Assembly (NCBI RefSeq): GCF_963678635.1
Contig: NC_087066.1
Coordinates: 7,965,954-8,029,953, forward strand
Direction: 5' to 3'
From: Symsagittifera roscoffensis
Taxonomy: Eukaryota; Xenacoelomorpha; Acoela; Convolutidae
DNA: 64,000 nucleotides
The notes under the pieces are model-generated. The model was not told where the DNA came from, did not search any database, and saw only the letters and a program-made list of their open reading frames with translations. Position numbers and translations under genes: made by a program. Every line of letters starts with the position of its first letter. Positions within the stretch are counted from its first letter, which is position 1. This document shows positions 54,457 to 64,000 of the stretch, piece by piece.

Positions 54457-56042
54457 TGAATTATACATATTATTAACTAATTAAAATAAAAATTAGAAAC
54501 TAACCATTCTTTATCCAAGTCTTCTTTAGAATTTTAGCCTTCATCCAACTCTCATCTGAAAAATTCACAAAAGAAAAATAAAAAATAGAAAACTTCTTCA
54601 AAACTGTTTAAAACTCTATTAATTTTTTGCACCAACAATTAAATAAATATAATACCAAGGCAGTAATTTAATTTATAAATTTTTTCCCCACAAGCAGTAA
54701 ATCTAATTATAATGAAATTTGTAACTTAATTTTTTCCAACAAATAGCAGTAAAATTTAAATTTCTATGTAATAAATTGATAAAACGAAAATGCAGTACTA
54801 ACCTTTTGATATTTCCATTCATTCGCACAAAAATCCTATCCACACTCGCACAGCTCGCCCACGAAGAATTGCTTAAAATAATGAATTTCAGTTTCAAGCT
54901 TTCACACTCAACAACTATAACATAAGATAACACGTTTCAAACTTTCCTTTAACCCGGTTGGAAAGGAATTATATACTAAACAACACTAACCAACGCAGCT
55001 TACTAAACACCACAAATCATAGAATAACAGCATGACTAAGAAAAGGAAACCAACGGTACCCAAACCGGATTAACCCAGTTTAAAACTGGATAATTTATTC
55101 TTTTGAAGACTATTATAAAGTCTAAGAAAGAAATAATAAAACACAAAAAGTCGAAAGACAAACCCATACCACAAACAATTTGATTTTTGAAAAAAGGACA
55201 CAACCAACAAAACATAAGAAAAACCACAACAAACCCAACATAAAACGTTGTCACATAACAGGACCTCTCACAAAAACCGCATGCAATCATACTCCCACTC
55301 CTGGCCTAACCCACCAGAAGAGGACGTCCTGAGCATGCTCTATAGCCGGCCTAACCCACCGTGCTACATCCACGCTTTGTGACCACACTCCTATTTTTAA
55401 TAAGAGCTACTCAAGGGTGAGTAACTCTTCAAAATAACTGAACTAAAACAAAAAGCTTTTGTGAAAACAACTAACCAAAATCATAATTAAAAAACATTAA
55501 ACTAATAAAAGTTTTATAAAATGTAAATTATAATATGCAATATATAGATCAGCATACAACACCAAGGACGAACATCCAAAGACAAAACGACCCCACTACA
55601 CTCGAAAAAGAATGGCCAACCACAATCGATATGCCGCTCACAAACACAACTCAAAGGATTTAGAGTACGACTTGACTTCGCAGAAAAGGACTTCATTGAA
55701 CTAGACCAATGACCACCTCAATGTTCAAGTATACGTACAGATCCGAGTAACCAGGCATCCCCTCCACGCACAATCTCCACGCCATTCCCAGACAAGATCA
55801 AACACAAAGAAGTTCTCATCAATGAAACAGAAAAACCTGACATAGCCAACCATTCTGAAATCAGATTTGAGCTTGTTGCGAAAACCCAGTCGTTGTCATG
55901 AGAAGACACAACGATTGAACCTGGAACTTCTCTAACAAGAGAACCCAGAAGAAATATGATGTTCGCCAAATACCAACGTCCATCATCCATCCTTTGAATT
56001 ACAGAAAGACTATTCTAAAAAACTCTGTAAAACTCGGATGGG
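54457..56042 (+). other. Long 3' non-coding region with a conserved structured module
   Basis: No ORF. Most of it (from about 54610) is also present in the older minus-strand relative at 5282-6710. Two direct copies of GGCCTAACCCACC (about 55303 and 55349) bracket a palindromic GGACGTCC and GAGCATGCTC. Next to it is a 10-bp-arm hairpin GAGCTACTCA/TGAGTAACTC (about 55406-55429). This module is better conserved between the two copies than the surrounding sequence. Confidence 0.6.
56029..56042 (+). promoter_or_regulatory. Candidate polypurine tract
   Basis: AAAACTCGGATGGG directly precedes the 3' LTR. It is only partly purine, but the GGATGGG part fits the usual priming position for plus-strand DNA synthesis and is kept (as its complement CCCATCC) beside the LTR at 5282. 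Confidence 0.45.
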
Positions 56043-56453
56043 TGGAACCTGATCTAAACTACATTTTATGATTGGATAAATTAGATATTTTACCAATGTA
56101 AAGTATTTAATATTAACCAATCATGATCCATCTGACTAACAATCCACTTATTTGTAAGTGCTGAAATTACTTGTAATTTCAGCACCAGAGAGATTTGAAT
56201 TTAACTTAGAAATTAGTTGGACTCTCCCGAGAACTTCAGCAGCCGCAATAAACCAGTATACCCTAGATCTATTGAGCCTAGCAGAGACTAGTTAAACAAC
56301 CTGAGACTAGATAAGTATAAGAGTAAGATTAGGATCGGTATTAGACTAAGAAGTTGCACGAATCTATCCGGCCGAAAATAAGATAGCGTGACGAGCAGAC
56401 GGTGTACCCTATCCGAAATTACTCTATGAGTTATACACTTCGGTCCTAACTCA
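56043..56453 (+). repeat. 3' LTR (411 bp)
   Basis: Same length as the 5' LTR with three differences, the same AATAAA (56247) and the same TG/CA ends. It is followed by the second CTAT target duplication at 56454-56457. Confidence 0.95.
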
Positions 56454-56457
56454 CTAT

Positions 56458-59400
56458 GGTATTTGGTAGGTTTTGTTGACAAATGTTTGGCAAAAAAATT
56501 GTTTTTCAAATCCAGACTGTGGAAAAATCCATGGTACGAAATTTCACTTCCGGAAAAATCTGAAAATGTTGTTTCATACGGATTTTTGCGAATGAAGATG
56601 ATTGAAACGTTTTTTTTTTGATAGTATGAAACTGTATGATAAGCTTTTTTGTGAACCCTGGTTATAATCAGTTATAAATAACTTTATTTAAATGCAAAAC
56701 TTTGCCGTGCAGCTTGTACGTGCACCGAAGGAAGGGAACAGAAACAAAGCTCGGAAACTTTAACAACAATCACTGGTTCTACTCGCAGAAAAAACAGACT
56801 GAAGTTCCAGAAATCAAATTTTTCAGTCACTTTTTTGGGACTCTTGAGACAACTTTCTGGAAGTTTTTAAAAATTTTATTGGAATAATTTTGAAGAGTTT
56901 TTTTTTTTTATATCTTTCAAATCCATCTGATATTTATTTATCTAACCTGCATTTGCTTAAAAACGAAATTATTGAAGAAGAAAAGATTTGAATAAACAAC
57001 TTCAAAGATTTTTCCTAATTTTCAACGGTAGAAAAAAAGTTGGCTCAGTGATCAAGGTTACTGCCCAACGCAAATAATGACAAACGTAAGATTGGAATTG
57101 GTTTGACGAGTTTTTTTTCTAATATAATATACTGTACTAGTATCGATTTACGGTTGCATATATGGATACGTGAATCGATTTAAAATGGACTTGAAAACGT
57201 TTTTTTTTTCAAATCAAAACAAATCAATTTGAGTCGATTTAAACGGATTTTTTCAGGGTAGTGAAATTGAGCAAAACCTCAAAAAACTTTATTTAGGTTA
57301 ACTATTGCATCTGTTTTTAAACTTGAGAAATTTGTTTTTGATCTTGAAAATCGCCATCAGGGCTAAAGAAAGCAAGATTCACTAAAAGATAATTTTTTTC
57401 GCAAACTATTGAAATTAAGGGAACCCTTTTTGAAATTTGTTAGTCTTAACTTCACAGGAGTGATAAAACTTTTTTTTTCGAAGTGCCTTCAATTGTAATT
57501 TTTTCGTTTTTTTATTGTTTTAGGCGCTTTTTTGTTAGGCAAAAAAAACATTTAATCAATGATTACAAGTTAAATTTTTGTTCACGTTCTATCTGGCTCC
57601 TTTCAGAATTTAGTTTGTTTGGATTCGAAGCAAAAACGTTTTCGGTGTAGAAAAAAAATTCTGAGTAATGCAGTTCTGATTTGAAATATCCGAATAAAAA
57701 AATTGAAAGACAAAAAGGGTAAGCACAACCTCGGGCCCCATTTCTTACCAAGAAAACCAAACAAAAAAATACTAAAAATAATTGGGCTGCGCGAGAAGCT
57801 CTCTATGACATAGTTTGTACAGAGAATAACCAGGTAGCTCTGGCTCAGTTTTGATTGGCTAAAAGAAACAAAAATGAACATTTTCCGGAATCAAATTTGA
57901 ACCTCAACTTTGCAACTTGAATTTAACCATAATAACCACAAATTTTATCCTGGATTTCAATAGTTTGAGAAAAAAGTTTTTTTTTATCGGATTTAACCAA
58001 ACAGCACTGCCAAAGAGTCAAAAAATTGAATGAAACGTAGACCACAATTTGACATTTCATATTAACGATCCAAATTGGTAAAAACTTCAATTTTTAGGTT
58101 GTTGCCTTTATCAGCTGCGAGTATTTCGTCAATTGGGGCTAAACAGAAACCTTTCGGCCAGCCAGTACACGCATCATATATCTAACTTCAACAGCAGAGG
58201 AGTCGTTTTGAAATCTATAAAGGTATTCATAACTGTTTTCTAGTTTGCTCCTCGGGAAAAATGACACGCGTAGTGTCATTATTTCAGTGTTGAGCATTAG
58301 AGCTGAAACTATGATGGAATTTTGAAAAAAAAGAAAAAGTAGCCAAGAAATTTTAAAAGAAAAAATTTCAGTGGTTTTGATTCAATTGTAATACTCAATT
58401 GTGAGACGAAAGCCTTTCATGCAAATAGGTATTGCAGATATGAATCAAAACGCGTTTTGCTTTTTCGGCATACAAAAATTTTTGTATTATCATTGGTTCA
58501 AAAGCTCGCATTCTACGGCCTACTTCAAGGTTGAAGTAACAGTCGCCATTTACTGAACAACCCATTCCAGCTTTGCTCAACTGCTACAAGAAGCTTTTAA
58601 AAGGATGGTTTTATTTGTTTGGTTTTAGGCACGGTAAATGGGGCTAAAGACTATATTATCAAACCAAAATCGTCGCTAAGATAGTAGGGTTTGCAGCTGA
58701 AAAATTTCATATATAACTCCCATAGCGTCATGTACTCCATTGATGGGTTTGAAAGCTTACTGGTGCTACAACTCAACGAGTCCTAGGCATCACTTGAGAC
58801 AAAACAAACAATAGCCATCAACCAAGGCAACTTCTAGTACAACAATAAGCTTCCGAACTGTCTTTTCTACAGTAGCAAGGATTTTCGACCCTCTGGGTAT
58901 CCTAGCGCCGTTTGTCAAAAAAATGAAATTCGTCTGCAAAACCTGTGAAAGTCTGGTGTTTTGTGAAACAAACCCTTGCCCTCGAATTAATTTTAAGAAA
59001 CAAATATGGGTCTAGCACTGCAAATAGGGCCTAATTTTGTTCCACCCTGCTTACTAGGACCACCACTGACACTTCGTTACTTCAAGCTTTTTCTGAATTT
59101 TTCACAGCTTCAAGAAATTTGCAAAATACTGTGTATCATATTTCAATTTGCAAGCGACTCTTGCATACTCAACTTTTTTTGGTTGGCCGAATAAAATTAG
59201 ATCCACTGAAAGAAAAAAACTTCAAAATTGGAATAGAAAACCACCCATCTAGGCAAAGGACTATGCAAATTTTTTACCAATGAGTTGCAAATGAAGTTGC
59301 AGTCGACTCAGTATATGAGAGATAGCATCATTGCCCTGAGAGATAGCATCATTGCCAAGTCCTGGATTGCACCGCCCGGTAAACTGAAAAATTACTGCGC

Positions 59401-59479
59401 CAACGGTGTCTTTGGTATTTCTGCTTCACGCTAACTAATCATTGTGAACACTTACCTGGTTGATTCAACCCAGCGGAGA
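56458..59479. other. AT-rich stretch with no gene seen
   Basis: The only structure noted is a diverged copy of the short repeat family near 56530-56662 (ATGATAAGC followed by TGTGAACCCTGG) and, at 59317-59358, two direct copies of GAGAGATAGCATCATTGCC. The short open frames have no domain or codon signal that would justify a gene call. Confidence 0.45.
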
Positions 59480-59556
59480 GCGCTACAGGGGGACTCAAAC
59501 TCAAGAATCCAGCCAAGTTCTTGTTAGACGCACCAGATCTCCCACTCAACCGTGAG
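59480..59556 (-). ncRNA. tRNA-like sequence, possible SINE head
   Basis: On the minus strand GGTTGAGTGGGAG (59550-59538) resembles an A box of leucine/serine-type tRNAs, and GTTTGAGTCCC (59500-59490) resembles a B box, with about 38 bases between them. The acceptor stem does not pair convincingly, so a functional tRNA is unlikely. A tRNA-derived SINE is the better guess. Confidence 0.35.
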
Positions 59557-59779
59557 ATTTTTGAGGGATCAGCCAGAGAATGAAATTAAATCATGCTTAA
59601 ACAATTAGTCAACACTTCCCTGAAATTTTAGCTAATTTTTTCCCTAAAATTTGGACTGGTTGCAATCAATTCGGGCCATTGCTCGAATGATAATTTTTAA
59701 TGTTTTTTTTTTAAAGGAAACGCTCAGCTACCTCAAAAAAATCTGAATGGAGGCAAGGTAATCCTTTATTGCTAGTCGT

Positions 59780-60360
59780 CCCAGAATGAAGTCTTTGTTT
59801 ACATCTACTTTCAACTACAACCTAATCAGCAAGCAGCAAGTACACAAAAAAAGAGAGATACAACAGTTTTCCCATTTTCTCGACATCGGTATTACTCGCA
59901 CTTTAAATAGACTACACAATGAAACTGTTTTGCGCATATTTGTTTTCCGCATTTTGCTCGCATAGCGGCACTGTGTACGTCCACAACTACTTGCAAGATG
60001 AAAATACAATCATTCAACTTCAACAAAATCACAATGAATTGCTGAATCCACAAAGTTGAAAGGCGACAAAAAATTCATTTTTCCTTATTTTGTTTGCGTG
60101 TGGTAGCGGTTCGTTTTATTGATACAATGGGCGTTTTTTCAACGTACTGGAAAAGTTTCCGTAAAAAAATAAAAACGGTCAGCTACTATGAAAAACTTGG
60201 ATAAAACCAAGCTTCTCCTTTTTCATCAACTCAGCATAAATTTTTTTTTTCGAATCTTACTTTCATCTACAATCCAAGCAGCAAGTTGTCAACAAAAAAA
60301 GCTACAACAGTTCTATCATTTTCTCGGCAACGTTATTAATTGCGCGCGAGGTCGATTGTT
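59780..60360. repeat. Diverged direct repeat, offset about 450 bp
   Basis: Near 59805-59900 and 60255-60345 the same words occur in order: TCTACTTTCA or CTTTCATCTACAA, AGCAGCAAGT, CAACAAAAAAAG or its variant, CTACAACAGTT and ATTTTCTCG. No coding function seen. Confidence 0.5.
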
Positions 60361-60540
60361 TAATTCAGATTTACCAGACATGACAGAGCATCCAAAATTT
60401 TTTGAAATACAGGAACCTATTGCGCGCATGACCACAGAGATCACGGCACATAGTACCTTCACAATTTTTGGCATTGATGTCAGGTACTTTAGCATGACAA
60501 GCGATGAAATTTGCACTCGTATCTCCTATTAAGATTTTGC

Positions 60541-61559
60541 AAAACGGAATTCATCTAAAAATAAGCGTCACGCCCTTCCGTTTGGTTCGAATGCCCAAAA
60601 ATCGCTCTTTGGATGTTAATGATCTTTATACTTTTGCTGCCATGTTAATTTTATTCTAAATAAAACACGGTAAACTTCTTGGCAAAAATACTTGATGTGC
60701 GTGAATCAATTTTGATTTTGACCCAGGCAGACCAAATTGGGAATTGAAACTCTGAATTTTGAGTTGAGATCGATGGTAACTTGAATTCTGCCGTTTTGAT
60801 TTTGACGACTGCGATGAAAAAATTGATGGCCAAGCCGGCAAGCCTGTACTCCCAAAGGAAGGTTTGTCAGCGCCCTCCAAGCAGATAGATCTTTGGTTTC
60901 CTGTGGAGTAAAGATATCAAACAAGAAAGGATAGCAAAATCAAAGGGACTGCATCAAAGGGAAAATGTACAGGGACTGCACCATACTTTCAAAGTCCTGC
61001 ATCAATCATAATCATGACAGACTCTACCTACTCATGGAATGAATTGTCAATCATGCGTTTTAAATACAACGTTACTGAGATTATGAAAAATTTGGTCACA
61101 ATTTTGGATAATGTTATCATCTGGATGCACCGTTAGATTACGTTTGGTTAAAAAAACACTAAGCTGATAAAAAAAAATTTAATGAAACTTCCTTAGACAA
61201 AAAACAGGATTGATATCAAAATTAAAATAACACATTCAATGTAGTATACCATTCCAAAGGTTTTCTAGAAAAAAAAGATTAGGGCAATTTTTCCAAAAAA
61301 CAGAAGCCAGTGACGTCTTGCAGTCTTCCCATTTCACGCAAAGAATAAAATTGCAATTTCTTTCTAGTTTCACCGCAAAAAAACCGATAATTGATTTTTG
61401 ATCTTCAAAACTTAAATAGTTTATCATATAAAGTTCCCCAGATGTTATAAATTTCAAGTTCGAATTACGCACTCTCGTTATGTCGGAAAGAATTACAGCC
61501 ATTTTAAATTATATGCAATGCGAAACTGCCGCTCAACCTCAAACAACCGCTAGCTACCT
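60541..61559. other. AT-rich stretch with no gene seen
   Basis: No gene or delimited repeat. Short minus-strand open frames (60651-60924) overlap one another in different frames, as chance frames do. Confidence 0.45.
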
Positions 61560-62880
61560 GTAGCAAAAGACCTCTGCGTTAAGACGCTTCAACTCAATAA
61601 CTCTACATCAGCCGCACCACTGGAACAGCTTCTCGGCAACCAAACGTTACATCAAACAAATCAAATCAGCAATCTCTTCTCAACAAATGGAACTATTGTT
61701 TTGCATCGTTTAAGGATCTTGTACGACAAGTCGGTTAAGAGATATCAGATTAACGGAACTTGAAGACTTTAAAGGAACCTCAACTGAAGCTTTTGCATCT
61801 ATAAACTTCCAGAAGCTCCCGCAGATGATTTGTCTGCTCATCCACCAACATATTTCGACTATATAATTCAAGAGTCCTGCTCGTTACGCAAACGAAAACT
61901 TTCAATATTCAATCGGAAGAGAAGATACATGAAGCTTTTTAACGGGATCCAAGACGATGACTCCTCTGTTACCGAAAGTTAGCAAACGGCAGTTCGAACG
62001 ACATCAGCAGAAAACCTAACTCCTGTGCGAACTTCTAACTTCGCTCAAAGCTTAGTCTACAGTGTTTCAATTTCAATGACACAAGTCAACACATGCACTT
62101 TAACTTTTAGAACCTATCACTTTGCCTTCCACGAACCCATGCAATACAATTACTCATCGATTGGTTACTATACTTCTGTCGCAAGCACAACAATTGGTCT
62201 ACCGCTGGATTTAGCTTCTCGCTATGATGATAACCAAAAGTTAATTTTTGGAAGCACAACGACCGATCATAACTGGTTTTTCTCTTCTTTGACGCAAGCA
62301 CAAGTAAACACCTACCTGCAACTGAATCATATTTTTGAAAACATGAGATTTTAGCAAGAATACAATAACAACATTGTTTGCAGAGCTTCTTTTTGAGTTT
62401 CAAGACCTTGGATTTCAGTTCAACAAATCAGAGCGTGTGAAAACAACTTGTTCACAACTCGAGAGCAATCAGACAATGTTAAAACTGGTGAAGCTGATCT
62501 CGATTCTCTGATTTTCTGAAGCTTGCATCGGAGAAAACAAAGTCTGATACTTCAAACAAAGAGTACATCTTCCAGCAAGCAAGAGCATTAGCTTACTTGG
62601 CAAGTAATCCGAGAAATATTACAGACAAGCAGTTTCACGACAAGCTCGTAATAAGGAATAACTTGTTTCCACTAGATAACGAGCAAGACTACATAGGACT
62701 TTGTTAAATTTCTAACATTATCGTCAGATCAAACAGCCAAGCTGGTAAAAGACAAGCCACAATGTTTTAACTGCCTCGTAACAAATCGTGCTACTGAATG
62801 CAACTCGAGGAACAAATGCGCAGTAAAAAACCGCGGAGCCGAGCACCACACCACTCTACCTCGTGAAACATAACAGCAGC
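61560..62880 (+). pseudogene. BEL/Pao-like gag relic
   Basis: The best evidence is at about 62752-62875, where one frame reads KPQCFNCLVTNRATECNSR, then NKCAVKNRGAEHHTTLP. That is the CX2C...C...C...HH arrangement of BEL/Pao gag zinc knuckles, with the second Cys pair and a spacer His degraded. The upstream sequence (61560-62700) has interrupted frames of mixed composition that could be the rest of gag, but no alignment can be claimed. Protease and RT parts were not recognised downstream. It is dead. Confidence 0.5.
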
Positions 62881-64000
62881 CCTGATAACTACTTTTTCTT
62901 GCATTCTGCTTCAGTGTTTGGGAGCTGCGAGGGTCTAGTCAAACAAAAAATAAGATTCGACAAAAAAAACGAAAGAACCATGTTTGCAACTGAAAAATAA
63001 CGAAACTCCGCTACCACAGAGCAGACAAGTACAAGAGTCACAAAGTTTAAAGACAACGAAGTCTTTGTTGTTTGCTAGTCTTGATGACATCGCGCGCTGA
63101 TGCGTAATAAAACAGCTTTAGGAAAACTACAACGCCCACGGTGAAACTTGCCTTTGGCGAACAAGAAAAACTTTCTAAAGCTTGCTACTACTCTTCATAA
63201 TAAACCTTTTCAGAGCGAATATCGGCGATGAAATTTCTCACCAAATTTGGCATAAATTAACAACTCAATAACCAACAACGGCCAACAGAATCTTTGTCAG
63301 ATCTGATCCAACTTCTTATTACAATCCGGCCCTTATATTACTGTGCTAGATGTGTTGGTCAATCAGCTCCCAAAAAATTTTACTATTTCAATCATATTCG
63401 TGCTACAAGCATAAAAATATTCTCCCAATTTTCACAACTTCATTTAGCTCAAACAACAAAAGTTATCGCTAGTGTTCCATGATAGTGCATAACCAGAAAA
63501 AAAACGGGTTTCTTGAAACATAAAAAACCTTGAATACGCATAAAGGTTAAGCTCATCCTCACTCAGTTTGGAATGAAAGTTTAAAGGATGCCCTGAGGAA
63601 TATGATTATCATTAACTTCTGCCGACAAATCTAATTCAATCTAAACTTAAGCCCGGTAAGTTTATTGTCTCAGTTATGCGCCTTAATTTGTAAAATCACT
63701 TCTGATTTTTAGTCGGCCGAAACAAATTTGGAATTAAAGCTCCAAAATAAAAGTTTTCGTTAACTGTAACCTGAATCTTGACTTTTTAATTGAACAAGCT
63801 GATCAAACATCAATAGTTGAATAGCGCAGTTTTCCGTCATCGAATTAGAAATAATCTGCGTGATTATTTTTAATTTGTTTTGTGGGCTCAGTTTGTCGTC
63901 AGCACAATAATTATGTACTATAATTAGCATCATGTTATGTCCGATGCAGAAACGCAGAAAAAAGATACCTTTTACGTCTCAGCTTAAGGATAGTTGTAAC
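62881..64000. other. Stretch with no gene seen
   Basis: It could hold further decayed retroelement sequence after the gag relic, but no protease, RT or integrase motif was found in six-frame reading by eye. Confidence 0.4.

Larger units (their letters stand above)
37910..56453 (+). mobile_element. 18.5-kb Ty3/gypsy-type LTR element with envelope-like and accessory ORFs
   Basis: Both 411-bp LTRs begin TG and end CA, and CTAT target-site duplications flank the element (37906-37909 and 56454-56457). Order: 5' LTR, 760-bp leader, small ORFs, ORF1, Gag, zinc knuckle/protease, Pol, hydrophobic small ORFs, ATG-less ORF, envelope-like ORF in two frames, 602-aa ORF, 1.6-kb 3' non-coding region, 3' LTR. 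RT and RNase H precede integrase, and there is a GPY/F module, which is the Ty3/gypsy arrangement. Its length is about twice that of common gypsy elements, mostly from the 3' accessory region. The plus strand of the coding part is rich in A and poor in G. Several lesions suggest that this recent copy is not autonomous. Confidence 0.93.

Noticed and set aside
57563-57881. Minus-strand ORFs of 65-92 codons
   Set aside because: Phe/Ser/Leu-rich overlapping frames in AT-rich DNA, with no domain, splice signal or repeat support.
62025-62354. 109-codon plus-strand ORF with mixed composition
   Set aside because: It starts inside the presumed BEL/Pao-like relic, has no recognisable domain and could be a surviving gag fragment. 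It is not supported as an independent gene.

Overview
This window looks like a repeat-dominated, gene-poor stretch of an AT-rich animal (metazoan) genome. The main evidence is the mix of mobile elements: a LINE reverse-transcriptase relic, a Tc1/mariner transposase relic, MITEs with 8-bp target duplications of the hAT type, a BEL/Pao-like gag relic (BEL/Pao is known only from animals) and two Ty3/gypsy lineages. No complete host gene, rRNA or canonical tRNA gene is recognisable. One possible host exon with plausible splice signals lies on the minus strand near 29.9-30.1 kb. A 200-bp run of N at 22575-22774 marks an assembly gap. The species cannot be named from the sequence.

Layout. 0-1.3 kb: LINE relic carrying an exact 250-bp tandem duplication. 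2.7-4.5 kb: a 206-bp palindrome-ended MITE and a composite TIR element that carries a G-rich minisatellite. 4.9-6.7 kb: minus-strand LTR plus 3' non-coding end of an older relative of the large element described below. 6.9-15.1 kb: two diverged copies (A and B) of a non-coding block, with nested insertions: a Ty3/gypsy relic next to A, and a 206-bp MITE and a 1,173-bp Tc1-like element inside B. 16-21.2 kb: tandem repeats interrupted by two more composite TIR elements, then a 448-bp hAT-like MITE. 24.9-29.7 kb: tandem array with a unit of about 1.8-2.0 kb. 31-37 kb: a foldback element and a roughly 5-kb TIR-bounded non-coding element that contains a 177-bp satellite. 37.9-56.45 kb: the large LTR element. 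59.5 kb: tRNA-like SINE candidate. 61.6-62.9 kb: BEL/Pao-like gag relic.

The most interesting object is the 18,544-bp Ty3/gypsy-type, envelope-carrying LTR element at 37910-56453. Its two 411-bp LTRs differ at only 3 positions, begin TG and end CA, and sit between CTAT target-site duplications, so it inserted recently. Gag, a zinc-knuckle/protease ORF and Pol (RT, RNase H, DD35E integrase, GPY/F module) lie in reading frames that each step +1 from the previous one. The 3' half is unusually large and carries several extra reading frames: two tiny hydrophobic ORFs, a 376-codon Pro/Ser/Gln-rich frame with no ATG, a signal-peptide-bearing envelope-like glycoprotein split over two frames, and an unrecognised 602-aa protein that starts on an ATGA overlap with the envelope stop. 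A consensus splice donor follows directly, then a 1.6-kb 3' non-coding region whose most conserved module is also kept in the older minus-strand relative.

This copy is probably not autonomous. The RT motif-A aspartate is replaced by tyrosine, an in-frame TAG separates ORF1 from Gag, a 122-bp duplication cuts off the Pol C-terminus, and the envelope frame breaks at a 7-A run. How the extra ORFs are expressed is inference. Splicing, frameshifting and stop-codon readthrough are all compatible with the sequence, and none is shown by it.
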